In this document: positions 33,704 through 42,024 of the stretch, piece by piece
Layout of the letters: every line of letters starts with the position of its first letter
Numbering within the stretch: the stretch's first letter is position 1
From: Cocleimonas sp.
GTDB lineage: Bacteria > Pseudomonadota > Gammaproteobacteria > Thiotrichales > Thiotrichaceae
Length of the DNA stretch: 64,000 bases
Assembly (NCBI GenBank): GCA_021647365.1
Contig: JAKIUW010000001.1
Location: 62,001 to 126,000, forward strand
Direction: 5' to 3'
Notes under the pieces: generated by a model
The model's database searches: none
What the model was told of the DNA's origin: nothing
Seen by the model: the letters and a program-made list of their open reading frames with translations, nothing else
Translations under genes and position numbers: made by a program

Positions 33704-33733
33704 TTATTATATTAGCTGATGCTAATATAATAA
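33704..33733. promoter_or_regulatory. 30-bp palindromic operator upstream of the ArsR-type gene
   Basis: Perfect 13-bp arms TTATTATATTAGC and its complement around TGAT. It is just upstream of a -10-like TATAAT (33744-33749). The position and AT-rich symmetry fit an autoregulatory ArsR/SmtB operator. Confidence 0.7.
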
Positions 33734-33747
33734 GCGGGTTTAGTATA

Positions 33748-34092
33748 ATGACAATGGAAAACAGTATGATTGAAAGAACAGAGCATGGTTCTACAGCAAA
33801 TAAAAACTGTATCTTCAGGAACGGTATTCTTGCGGGTAGTAATATGGAAGATGCATCACGTTCACTTAAAGCAATCTCACATCCACTCAGATTAAAAATC
33901 CTATGCGTATTGGGTGAAGGTGAATTGAGTGTGCAAGATATTCTGTTCACAGTAGGCACGACTCAAAGCAATGTGTCGCAACATTTATGTTTATTAAAAG
34001 ACAAAGGTGTTGTGAAATCACGCAAAGATGCAAATCGGGTTTATTATTCTATTAAAGATGAGACGATCAAGAAAATTCTGGGTAATCACTAG
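33748..34092 (+). CDS. ArsR/SmtB-family transcriptional regulator
   Basis: Winged-helix repressor of about 114 residues. The core is LKAISHPLRLKILCVLGEGELSVQDI and TQSNVSQHLCLLKDKGVV, the HTH, followed by the wing RKDANRVYYSIKD. There are three Cys, including LKILCVL and NKNCIF, but no classical CxC metal motif, so a thiol- or persulfide-responsive role is conceivable. The start is uncertain: ATG 33748 overlaps the -10-like box, and ATG 33754 or 33769 may be used. A palindromic operator lies immediately upstream. Confidence 0.88.
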   Translation: MTMENSMIERTEHGSTANKNCIFRNGILAGSNMEDASRSLKAISHPLRLKILCVLGEGELSVQDILFTVGTTQSNVSQHLCLLKDKGVVKSRKDANRVYYSIKDETIKKILGNH

Positions 34093-34122
34093 AGAGTCCC
34101 TGATTAAGTAGTTATCACCCTC

Positions 34123-34188
34123 GCATTGATAAATTCTAGCAGTCGTTAAAAAATAAGAGCTATCATGTAAAAGTGGGAGGGTGTGCTT
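34123..34188 (+). repeat. G-run interspersed repeat, long form
   Basis: Contains TAAATTCTAGCAGTCGTTAA upstream of the core, matching 57101-57180. The G-run is interrupted by an A. It lies between the ArsR gene and trmJ. Confidence 0.85.
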
Positions 34189-34252
34189 AGACAAGCTCAG
34201 CAGAACTGCTTATAATATCTTTTTACACGTTTGTGCAAAGGTCTTTATAAAA

Positions 34253-34999
34253 ATGCTCAGTCATATTCGTATTGTTTTAGTAAAAACCTTCCATTCTGGC
34301 AATATCGGTTCAACCGCTCGCGCTATGAAAACCATGGGGCTTTCTGACCTATGTTTAGTTAATCCTGTAGATTTCATCAGTATCGCTGGGCAAGAAGAAG
34401 CACTTAAGATGGCGATGAGTGCGAATGATGTGATCAAAAACATTACCCTTGTTGATAACCTTTCCGATGCAATAAAAGACTGCATGGTGGTTATCGCCAG
34501 CACTGCACGGTGCCGTGGGTATGATCTACCTGAACTCACGCCAGAAGAATCAGCCAAACTTCTCTATACAACTGCCCAACAGTCCGCCCAAGAATCAAAT
34601 GTTGCTTTAGTTTTTGGACCTGAACGCATGGGCTTATCCAATGAAGATTTACAACGTTGTAATTACCGCGTTACCATTCCGACCAGTCCAGACTACAGTT
34701 CGTTAAATCTTGCCGCTGCTGTACAAACGTTGAGTTATGAAATATTCAAACAATACAAATACTTAAAGGATAAACCAGAAGAAAATTCAATACGCACTTT
34801 ACCTCGTTCAAAAGCATTGGAAAACTTGTACAATCATTTTGAGTCAACCCTAAATGACACAGGTTTCATCGTAAAAAATCATCCTGGAGAGATCATGCAA
34901 AAATTACGTAATATTTTTACACGAGCCGAGCTTGATGAGAGCGAAGTCAATATTTTACGTGGCATACTGTCGTCTGTTGATAGAGAGATCAAGAAATGA
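34253..34999 (+). CDS. trmJ: tRNA (cytidine/uridine-2'-O-)-methyltransferase TrmJ
   Basis: SpoU-class (SPOUT) enzyme that 2'-O-methylates position 32 of tRNAs. From ATG 34253 it has 248 residues, starting HIRIVLVKTFHSGNIGSTARAM with the family's Asn and Arg. Later come FGPERMGLSNEDL and PTSPDYSSLNLAAAVQ, forming the SAM-binding knot. A longer frame would run through the upstream repeat and is rejected. A -10 TATAAT is at 34210-34215. It overlaps the next gene by four bases. Confidence 0.94.
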   Translation: MLSHIRIVLVKTFHSGNIGSTARAMKTMGLSDLCLVNPVDFISIAGQEEALKMAMSANDVIKNITLVDNLSDAIKDCMVVIASTARCRGYDLPELTPEESAKLLYTTAQQSAQESNVALVFGPERMGLSNEDLQRCNYRVTIPTSPDYSSLNLAAAVQTLSYEIFKQYKYLKDKPEENSIRTLPRSKALENLYNHFESTLNDTGFIVKNHPGEIMQKLRNIFTRAELDESEVNILRGILSSVDREIKK

Positions 35000-35481
35000 T
35001 TCGTCCCGTAACAGAGCGTGATATTCAAGATATTTGCGAAATCTACAACTACTATGTTGAAAATACCGCTATTTCATTCGAGGAGAATAGGGTATCCATC
35101 AATGAAATGGAGCAACGAATTCTTAACCAGTCGATAGATTATCCGTGGTTAGTCTATGAACTAGATGGAAAAGTAGTCGCATTTGCCTACGCCAATAAAT
35201 GGAAAGCCCGCAGCGCCTACCGTTTCACCTTAGAATCAACCATTTATCTTTCAAGCGAATACCAAGGCAAAGGCATAGGAACCAAGCTATACCAAAAGCT
35301 ATTTGACGAACTAGCCACAAGATCAATCCGAAGCATCATGGCCGTTATTGCACTTCCCAATACAGGCAGTATCGCTCTACATGAAAAAATGGGATTTGAA
35401 AAAGTCGCACATTTTAAAGAGGTTGGCTATAAGTACGAGCAATGGATAGATGTTGGTTATTGGCAGAAGATGTTTGATTAG
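34996..35481 (+). CDS. GNAT-family N-acetyltransferase (phosphinothricin acetyltransferase-like)
   Basis: A 161-residue GNAT enzyme. The N-terminus MIRPVTERDIQDICEIYNYYV and TAISFEE are typical of the Pat/Bar-like subgroup. The acetyl-CoA loop is SSEYQGKGIGTKLY (about 92-105), followed by ALPNTGSIALHEKMGFEKVA. Such enzymes acetylate small amines or N-termini; the substrate is unknown. Coupled to trmJ by ATGA. Confidence 0.9.
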   Translation: MIRPVTERDIQDICEIYNYYVENTAISFEENRVSINEMEQRILNQSIDYPWLVYELDGKVVAFAYANKWKARSAYRFTLESTIYLSSEYQGKGIGTKLYQKLFDELATRSIRSIMAVIALPNTGSIALHEKMGFEKVAHFKEVGYKYEQWIDVGYWQKMFD

Positions 35482-35509
35482 GATAGTGGAAGATTTAACT
35501 AATAAATAG

Positions 35510-35575
35510 AAGTACACCCCCCCACTTTTACATGATATTTATATCCATCATGTAAAAGTGGGGGGGGTGTACTTC
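35510..35575. repeat. G-run interspersed repeat, close inverted pair (terminator-like)
   Basis: Minus copy 35510-35536 (C-run of 7) and plus copy 35547-35575 (G-run of 8), nearly perfect complements with a short loop. They form a very strong hairpin flanked by A and T, at the convergent junction of the GNAT and peroxidase genes. Confidence 0.92.
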
Positions 35576-35585
35576 TATAAATCTA

Positions 35586-37019
35586 TTATAAACGCTTTCC
35601 CGTCTTACCATTAACCGCATGGAGTGTCTGCCCATCGGGATCGTTGTCATTTGCGTTAGGAATCCACTTTGATAGACAAGCTCTATCTTTTACGCAAGGA
35701 TCAGTCAGTGCTTTCATGTAACTAACCAAGTTTTTCACATCATTTTTATTGATATTTGGTTTTGCAGTAATATGTATGCCCGCATCAATGGCTTCTTGTG
35801 TATTCGCTTTTAAATCCTGCAAAGCGATGTGTTTTTGAGTGAGCTGTTTAGAATCATAGTTTTTAGCTGACTTAACAGGAGAAAGCATGTGGCGTGTGAT
35901 TGCTTCTAAAGATGTGTATGCACCATCGTGCCCCCAAGGTCCTGTAACTTCTACATTCAGCAGTGTTGGTGTGCGAAAACGAAACTTATCATCTTCTTTC
36001 TTGGTAACTAAATTACAACCATAGTCATTGGTACTGGTTACACCGTTATCTTTTCCTGCTCCAATTTGTGGCATTGCGGTGTTGTAAGCACGCTCATCCG
36101 TAAAGAAGTCTCCACTATGGCATTGCGCACAACCTGCGCCGCCCTCTTTTTGTGCGGTATGAAAGAGCAGAGCGCCTTTCTTTGCAGAATCTGAAAGCGC
36201 TTGTTTATCGCCTTCAATATACGCCTTCCAGGGTGAATTGATAAACACCTGTGAACGTTCATAATCAGCAATGGCTTCTGAGAAGTTTTGCTCAGTGATT
36301 AGGTCTTCAGCACTGCCTTTTGGGTCATCAAAGCCTTTACGAAAATCTGTTAACCAATTCTTTTGTAGACGTTTTGCTAATGCTCTGCGCAACGTTTGAT
36401 TAAAAGATTTATCCATGTATTCACCGCGCATTTCATCGGATGATGTAATAGGGAAGCGGGCTTGTGCTTGTACTAATGTCTCACCGGCTAAGGCATCAAC
36501 AGTCGGGTAGGGAACGTCAGGTGTGTGGATACCTTTATCGTCAATTTTTTCAATTCGGGCATCGTGAAATAGCACACGTTGCCAAAAAGTGACGTTAAAT
36601 GTTGTGGGTGCATTGCGAGGAACCCGCGTAAAATTATCCTTCTTTAATTCTCGATGAACACCCATAATGTCAGGCTTTTTAGAATCAACACCCACTGCCA
36701 GTGATAAATTATCACCGCCACCCAACATGGGGTGATGGCAACTCACACAGGCCGTTGTGTTATCGCCGCCCAGCGTCTTTGAATAAAACAACTTCATGCC
36801 TAACTGTGCTTTAGGGCTACTTATATTAGGAATTGGTTGGTTAGAATGAGGCTTGCCTGTTAGCTTGCTTGTTTTTATAATGGTAGAAAGCCTACTATCA
36901 AGCTGCTCATTATTGAGTTGATCAACATCCTCAGCTTGGCTGGATACGCCAACCATCCCCATTATTATTAGGCTTATGATTTTTAAAGAAGTAGTGCTTT
37001 TATTAATTATATCTTCCAT
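35586..37019 (-). CDS. di-haem cytochrome c peroxidase/MauG-family protein
   Basis: An exported 477-residue protein with two haem-binding CxxCH motifs: CVSCHH (about residue 91) and CAQCHSG (about residue 299). The CcP/MauG fold is indicated by PRNAPTTFNVTFWQRVLFHDAR and FRTPTLLNVEVTGPWGHDGAY (distal region). ATG 37019 is chosen over GTG 37037 because AGGG lies seven bases upstream; the signal sequence ends near ..GVSSQAED. It reduces peroxide or oxidises a partner in the periplasm. Length exceeds the roughly 330 of classical CcpA, suggesting a MauG-like variant. The 331-residue gene is 38 bases upstream on the same strand. Confidence 0.9.
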   Translation of the reverse strand: MEDIINKSTTSLKIISLIIMGMVGVSSQAEDVDQLNNEQLDSRLSTIIKTSKLTGKPHSNQPIPNISSPKAQLGMKLFYSKTLGGDNTTACVSCHHPMLGGGDNLSLAVGVDSKKPDIMGVHRELKKDNFTRVPRNAPTTFNVTFWQRVLFHDARIEKIDDKGIHTPDVPYPTVDALAGETLVQAQARFPITSSDEMRGEYMDKSFNQTLRRALAKRLQKNWLTDFRKGFDDPKGSAEDLITEQNFSEAIADYERSQVFINSPWKAYIEGDKQALSDSAKKGALLFHTAQKEGGAGCAQCHSGDFFTDERAYNTAMPQIGAGKDNGVTSTNDYGCNLVTKKEDDKFRFRTPTLLNVEVTGPWGHDGAYTSLEAITRHMLSPVKSAKNYDSKQLTQKHIALQDLKANTQEAIDAGIHITAKPNINKNDVKNLVSYMKALTDPCVKDRACLSKWIPNANDNDPDGQTLHAVNGKTGKRL

Positions 37020-37057
37020 TTTTTGGCCCTGCCTCACGCTCTGCGCTTTAGCTTTTG

Positions 37058-38053
37058 TTATATCTTTATATTTAATGCGATTTGAAGCTCATAATTATTA
37101 AACAATGGAACTATTATTGTTGAATCTTCTTTAAAGGAAGTTATTTTTGCCATACTAGTGTTTATATCCAGTTTTTTGCGTGCTTTTGTTTTCGACTTTT
37201 TACTTACTGGTTTCACCACCCTTGCGAGTTTCATTGTATTTCTTGGCTTCACTACTGTAGCAACAGATTCTAGTTTACCTTGAACATCGCCAATCAAGAC
37301 TTTTTCTTTCTGCCACTTTTCTTCCCAATGTTGTAAAAATTTCTTTGCTGCTAGTTTACTGCCCATTTTGCGCAGCGTTCTATAAGAATAGGGGGAGTTA
37401 CCTGCCATATTCTTTTTTAAATTCCTTGAAAGTAGTTTACTCCCTTTGCTGGATGCAATAATTTTCTTTAAACCGCTTGCACCTTGCTGATGAATTAAAT
37501 ATCTCTGGTATTCTGGTAGATCAGTGTAGCCTGCTTTTTTCAATCGTTTATCATTAATCGCTTGAAGCTGTTTGCTCATGGCTAATGATTTTTGAAAGTT
37601 TTCTCTATCTCGTTTGCATTGTTTTGTAAAACATGAAATATCCTTCAAGGCTTGTAAAGATAGTTGATGATGCCCACAGGGTGCAGAGGTTGTATCACAG
37701 TTTCTATTCTTATTGCTGGGTCGATAGAGTAACTTTCCCTGCTTTGTTTCAACAGAGTATAATGTTGTCCAAAAATCTGGTTTTTTAAATATTACAGTAG
37801 CATCATCTTGCGCTGTATTGAAAAGATAACTTTTCGCCTCTATGTTTGCTACTTCAAATTCAATATCTGTATGCTCAATGCCAACGGGTTTTTTGCTGTC
37901 TACTGGTGGTTTAATATTAAATATTGGTGATTCTACATAAGTTATCTTTAGGATTTCATTATCGACATTCTTATGAATTGTACTTGCAAACGGGATAATG
38001 AGAGATAAGCCAATTAATATGTAATAACGTATAAATGTGGAAAATGAGTTCAT
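37058..38053 (-). CDS. hypothetical exported protein, possible lysozyme-like core
   Basis: Not confidently recognised. A 331-residue protein with an N-terminal membrane/signal segment (YYILIGLSLIIPFAS) and a Lys-rich C-terminal third. The middle, CGHHQLSLQALKDISC followed by LPEYQRYLIHQQGASGLKK, resembles the HQQGAGG region of phage-type muramidases or transglycosylases, but that is a weak match. It is upstream of and in line with the peroxidase gene. Confidence 0.65.
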   Translation of the reverse strand: MNSFSTFIRYYILIGLSLIIPFASTIHKNVDNEILKITYVESPIFNIKPPVDSKKPVGIEHTDIEFEVANIEAKSYLFNTAQDDATVIFKKPDFWTTLYSVETKQGKLLYRPSNKNRNCDTTSAPCGHHQLSLQALKDISCFTKQCKRDRENFQKSLAMSKQLQAINDKRLKKAGYTDLPEYQRYLIHQQGASGLKKIIASSKGSKLLSRNLKKNMAGNSPYSYRTLRKMGSKLAAKKFLQHWEEKWQKEKVLIGDVQGKLESVATVVKPRNTMKLARVVKPVSKKSKTKARKKLDINTSMAKITSFKEDSTIIVPLFNNYELQIALNIKI

Positions 38054-38356
38054 GGTTAAACCAGTGCAGACTTTATTCTATTAAGTCTGGCTAATATACG
38101 GTTTTACGTGGGTATTTTGTTGCCGTTAGTTCTATTTTATGAGGGCAATTATCATTTCATCGACTATTTCCTACCAGTTAATTATGGGATGTGTATAAAT
38201 TATGGGCAAAACAACGAGTCAGGCCTCCTTAAATAGTAAATCAATTGATTTAAGATATTGATGTAGTAACTCTATTTATGTGACAATAGGTTAAGAAGGA
38301 AACTAGGTTATTGAGAGTTTCGTCATATTAATTAAATTAAGATTCCGGAGTTTGTA
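38054..38356. other. 303-bp divergent intergenic region
   Basis: No gene seen. It contains a 16-bp perfect palindrome TAAATCAATTGATTTA (38237-38252), a possible operator, and a Shine-Dalgarno CCGGAG (38345-38350) for the following gene. Confidence 0.6.
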
Positions 38357-39052
38357 ATGGGTACTTTTGTTTTAGGTGTTTTAGCAGGTTGGTTGGCAGA
38401 ATGGTTGTTTTATACTTTTTGGGTGAAAAGAGACTCTAATAGTGATTCATCAGCTTGTGATGGGCTTAGAGCAGAATTGGATGCTAAAAATAAAGAATTA
38501 GCTACCTTAAAAGTTGCATCAAGCGCAACGACACACAAGGCGGCATCGGTAGGCTCTTCATCTACATCAAGTACTACTAAGAAAACAACTGTAGCAAAGA
38601 AAGCAGCGGTTGCCACAACTAAAAAAGTACCTGCTAAGAAAACGCCTACGAAGAAATCTACAACAGTAAAAAAGCCAGCTGCAAAAAAAGCAACACCTAA
38701 AAAAACAGCTCCTAAAAAAGTAGCCACAAAACCTGCAACTAAAAAAGCGGCCGTTAAGAAGTCTTCTTCTGCTAAGGCTGCAACCACCAGCAAGAAAAAA
38801 GTACAAGGTGATGATTTAACCAAGCTAAGCGGAATTGGTCCGAGTATGGCTGCAACAATGGGCGAGCTAGGCATTACATCTTATAAAGAATTAGCGGCTA
38901 TGGATGATGATATTTTACGCGATATGCTTGAAGCCTCAGGTGCGCGCTTAAATAATAATAAAGATGCTATGGATACTTGGAATGAACAAGCACTCTTAGC
39001 AGATAAAGGCGACTTTGCTGGCTTAAAGAAGCTTCAGGATGATTTGAAGTAG
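38357..39052 (+). CDS. membrane-anchored histone-H1-like protein with C-terminal HhH domain
   Basis: A 231-residue protein with three parts: an N-terminal membrane helix (GTFVLGVLAGWLAEWLFYTF), a Lys/Ala/Thr/Pro-rich tail (about 60-155) of the KKAAVKK/PAKKTPTKK type seen in histone H1-like proteins, and a C-terminal domain starting DDLTKLSGIGPSMAATMGE, a helix-hairpin-helix. Low-complexity basic tail plus HhH suggests DNA binding; with the anchor it could tether the chromosome to the membrane. The function is inference. A terminator follows. Confidence 0.85.
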   Translation: MGTFVLGVLAGWLAEWLFYTFWVKRDSNSDSSACDGLRAELDAKNKELATLKVASSATTHKAASVGSSSTSSTTKKTTVAKKAAVATTKKVPAKKTPTKKSTTVKKPAAKKATPKKTAPKKVATKPATKKAAVKKSSSAKAATTSKKKVQGDDLTKLSGIGPSMAATMGELGITSYKELAAMDDDILRDMLEASGARLNNNKDAMDTWNEQALLADKGDFAGLKKLQDDLK

Positions 39053-39074
39053 TGTTATTCATACAAAAATAGTT

Positions 39075-39103
39075 AAAAAAAGGCTCAATATTGAGCCTTT
39101 TTT
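39075..39103. terminator. Rho-independent terminator
   Basis: AAAAAAGGCTCAA, loop TA, complement ending in six T. Symmetric, so it works in both directions; follows the HhH gene. Confidence 0.92.
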
Positions 39104-39137
39104 GTGTCTGGAGCTAACGGGAACAACTATGCTATCT

Positions 39138-39210
39138 AGCTCTGCATAAATTCTGGCAGTTGTTAAAGAAATAATGAACTATCATTCAAAAGAGGGGGGT
39201 GTTATTTTTT
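39138..39210 (+). repeat. G-run interspersed repeat, long form
   Basis: Contains AGCTCTGCATAAATTCTGG then a GTTAAA segment and AACTATCATTCAAAAGAG, G-run of 6. Similarity to 57101-57260 continues downstream (..AAAAAGTAT.. and ..GGTTGAAGCAA..), so the unit may approach 150 bp here. Confidence 0.75.
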
Positions 39211-39304
39211 TAGGCTCAGCAAGAGCCAAAAAGTATGCAGGTGACGAAGGAATATCCAGTAGTGGTTGAAGCAAGGGGTTTGTTAAAATAAATGTATCAG
39301 TTTT

Positions 39305-39868
39305 TTAGTGCAACTGAATCTTAGCTAACTCTTCTAAAATAGTGTTCACCAAGCTTTCTCCTTGAGCCCCCATGCCTTGGCTGAGAATATCTGGATCTCT
39401 TTCCCCATCTATCAACTTCTTAATGATGGCTGAAAGTTTTGTCATATCACCACCTGCATGGCTCATTTGTTCTGCCATGTGTGAAACAAGGGTGAGTGCT
39501 TGGGTATTACCTGCACTGGCCTGATGAACCATGTGGGCAATCCCTGGTGCTGCCATCGTTGGATTTGCATTGGGTTTTTCTGGGTCAGGCAATGTGGCGG
39601 GATTTTGAATGCCATTAAGAATGGCTTCAATGATGACAGCATCTTCTTCATCAAGGTCTTTTAATAGCATTTCAGAACGATCACCTTCGAGTATTTTATA
39701 AATTCGAAGAACGAGATTCTGCCAACCATTTTCAGCGCTGGCTTTTAAAACTTGGCTAAGTTGTGGCTTGAGTTGTGCATTATGGGTTGTCTCAACAACC
39801 ATGTTGATGAGACTAGCGTGAACTTGTAAGATTTGTTCTTGTTTGCTGGGATTTGCAGAAGTTGTCAT
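39305..39868 (-). CDS. hypothetical protein (187 aa)
   Basis: Family not recognised. A soluble helical protein without signal peptide. The central NPATLPDPEKPNANPTMAAPG looks like a flexible linker between two helical halves. The ATG at 39868 is preferred; an upstream TTG would add two residues. It is on the same strand as fis-dusB, 67 bases away, and convergent with the HhH gene. Confidence 0.75.
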   Translation of the reverse strand: MTTSANPSKQEQILQVHASLINMVVETTHNAQLKPQLSQVLKASAENGWQNLVLRIYKILEGDRSEMLLKDLDEEDAVIIEAILNGIQNPATLPDPEKPNANPTMAAPGIAHMVHQASAGNTQALTLVSHMAEQMSHAGGDMTKLSAIIKKLIDGERDPDILSQGMGAQGESLVNTILEELAKIQLH

Positions 39869-39934
39869 CAACAAATATTAGCAGATTGAAAGCGAATAGA
39901 ATAAACAATCTGCAAAGCATAATTATTTAATAAA

Positions 39935-40204
39935 TCAAATCAAAGAATGACGTTTTAGTTTAGAGCGTAAAGTGGCGCGATTAATCCCCAAATAAGCAGC
40001 CGTACGTGACTGATTGCCATTGGTATGTGACATCAATACTTCTAACAGCGGACGTTCAACTTCATCCATGACTTGTCTGTATAGATAAGAGGCATCTTGA
40101 TCACCAAGTAATTGTAAATATTCTTTAACCGTTGTTGTCGTTGTCTCCGAAAGAGAGTGACCATTCGGTGATGTAATTGGGAGTGATTTCATGGGTTGAT
40201 TCAT
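39935..40204 (-). CDS. fis: DNA-binding protein Fis
   Basis: Nucleoid-associated regulator of 89 residues. The C-terminal HTH is GNQSRTAAYLGINRATLRSKLKRHSLI, matching Fis closely. It follows dusB, the conserved dusB-fis operon, with a 38-base gap. Interaction residues in the N-terminal arm are less certain. Confidence 0.96.
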   Translation of the reverse strand: MNQPMKSLPITSPNGHSLSETTTTTVKEYLQLLGDQDASYLYRQVMDEVERPLLEVLMSHTNGNQSRTAAYLGINRATLRSKLKRHSLI

Positions 40205-40242
40205 GGGGGTTAACCTATCCTTGGTTAGTTATATCTTAGTCG

Positions 40243-41262
40243 TCAGATCTGTTGCAAAGCTTTATCAAGCTGTTCCAACTGCTGCGATGCATCTGCAATA
40301 GTGAAAAGTTCTTTTTTTAGCTTCTTTAACAAAATCTGGTCATGACCTACTAGGTTGTATAAATACCAGCCAATATGTTTACGAGCAATACGAACTCCCT
40401 GATCTGTCCCATAGTAGCGATGAATGGCATTTATATGACTCAATGTTGTTTCAATCTTCTCTTGTAGACTAATATTGTTCGTTAATGACTCAGTTTTTGC
40501 ATTGATTAAAAAATGATCAGTGCACACATTAGACAACCTATCATTTATCTCTTTAAAAATCCAAGGTTGTCCATGAGTTATTCGACCTAACATTAACCCA
40601 TCAGCCCCCGTGTAATTAAAAATAAACTGTGCATCTTCAGCATTATTAATATCACCATTGGCAATGACAGGTATATCGATAGTCTGCTTGATTTGTCTAA
40701 TCGTTTCATACTCCGAAAAACCTGTAAAAGCTTGGCTGCGTGAACGCCCATGAACAGATAGACAGGCAACACCTTGGTCTTCGGCTATCTGAGCTATTAC
40801 AACAGCATTTTTGCTGGATGTCGCCCAGCCTGTTCTTATTTTAAGTGTAACGGGGGCTTCTACAGCATTGATGATACTGCTCAGTATACGTTTAACCAAA
40901 TCTGTATCACGCATTAATGCCGAACCAGCCGCTTTATTACAAACTTTTTTGGCAGGGCACCCCATATTGATATCAATTATATTTGCGCCATTTTCAATAT
41001 TAAACTGTGCGGCACGTGCCATAACCTCTGGTTCTGTTCCCACAATTTGTGCCGAGCGAGGCAGAGGCTCATCCTCTTGCACTAAGCGTAACTGTGTTTT
41101 ACGGGAATACAATAGGGATGGGTCTGATGTGAGCATTTCAGAAACGGTCAAACCAGCGCCATAGCGACGACACATATCACGATAAGGGCGATCAGTAATG
41201 CCTGCCATTGGTGCAAGCAGCAATCTACTGGGTAATTGATAAGGGCCAATCTGTAAACTCAT
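40243..41262 (-). CDS. dusB: tRNA-dihydrouridine synthase DusB
   Basis: FMN-dependent enzyme reducing uridine in the tRNA D loop. The 339 residues start LQIGPYQLPSRLLLAPMAGI, with the catalytic Cys in MGCPAKKVCNKAAGSAL (about residue 100) and FMN-binding VIANGDINNAED and GADGLMLGRITHGQPW. Normal length. Confidence 0.97.
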   Translation of the reverse strand: MSLQIGPYQLPSRLLLAPMAGITDRPYRDMCRRYGAGLTVSEMLTSDPSLLYSRKTQLRLVQEDEPLPRSAQIVGTEPEVMARAAQFNIENGANIIDINMGCPAKKVCNKAAGSALMRDTDLVKRILSSIINAVEAPVTLKIRTGWATSSKNAVVIAQIAEDQGVACLSVHGRSRSQAFTGFSEYETIRQIKQTIDIPVIANGDINNAEDAQFIFNYTGADGLMLGRITHGQPWIFKEINDRLSNVCTDHFLINAKTESLTNNISLQEKIETTLSHINAIHRYYGTDQGVRIARKHIGWYLYNLVGHDQILLKKLKKELFTIADASQQLEQLDKALQQI

Positions 41263-41314
41263 TGTGATATTTTACTAAATTATTTTAGCCAGGGGTACTT
41301 TCTAAATAAAAGTG

Positions 41315-41998
41315 CTAAAGAAACTTAAATTGGAAACGCGTGGCATCTTTCCCTGGGTCTTTTATTTTTAGTTTAAGACTAATGGGTTTTTTAGACGGAA
41401 TTAATAGCCCTTTAGAATAGTTTTTGAGGTATTCCTTGGGTAAAAAACGCCTAAAGGCAACTAAATTTGATTGTGCATTTTCTAAGCGAAGCTCAAGAAT
41501 AGGGTAAGGTTGAGCGTGTTCGGCAGTATTTTCAATTAAAGCAGATATTAAAAGCGCTCCAGACTCGTTGGGATGTGCAAACACATTATGGTTTAGCATT
41601 TGAATTTTTTCAGGCTCATTACGTGGTGTTTCTAAAAATAAATGGCGGTAGTTATATAATACCTGCGTGAGTAATAACGTGCTTAGTAGAACAGTACTGG
41701 CAATAAGCCATTTGAGTTTATTAACTTGTTTTTTGTTTTTCTTAATCGTTTTAATGCTAGGTTTTGCATGTATCATGCGATCTTCATCACGCGGATCAAC
41801 CGTTTCTTCTTGGGCTTGGAGCGTGATTTTTTTCTCTCTTTCTAGGTCATCATAGGTTTTGGGTATTGTCGTAGAGAGTGTTTTTGTCGCATTAAAAACT
41901 TCATTGCATTCACCGCAACGGAGCTTGCCTTTGGCAATAGTGACTTCTCGCATATTAACATGAAAGATAGCTTTACATTTTTCACACTGTGTATACAT
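41315..41998 (-). CDS. zinc-ribbon membrane protein (DUF3426 type)
   Basis: A 227-residue protein with an N-terminal zinc ribbon CEKCKAIFHV and CGECNEVF (MJ0042 type), a hydrophilic linker, one membrane helix (LKWLIASTVLLSTLLLTQVLY, about 94-114) and a DUF3426-like extracytoplasmic domain ending ATRFQFKF. It commonly lies between prmA and dusB-fis. Precise role unknown. Confidence 0.88.
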   Translation of the reverse strand: MYTQCEKCKAIFHVNMREVTIAKGKLRCGECNEVFNATKTLSTTIPKTYDDLEREKKITLQAQEETVDPRDEDRMIHAKPSIKTIKKNKKQVNKLKWLIASTVLLSTLLLTQVLYNYRHLFLETPRNEPEKIQMLNHNVFAHPNESGALLISALIENTAEHAQPYPILELRLENAQSNLVAFRRFLPKEYLKNYSKGLLIPSKKPISLKLKIKDPGKDATRFQFKFL

Positions 41999-42024
41999 GC
42001 TTTCTTCTTATATTAATATTGTAT

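Noticed and set aside
34181..34252. 24-residue extension of TrmJ
   Set aside because: It is translated from the end of the interspersed repeat and the promoter; the ATG at 34253 matches the family start.
38410..38874. Antisense open frames over the H1-like gene
   Set aside because: They are shadows of the Lys/Ala repeat on the plus strand and read as Phe/Val/Ala low complexity.
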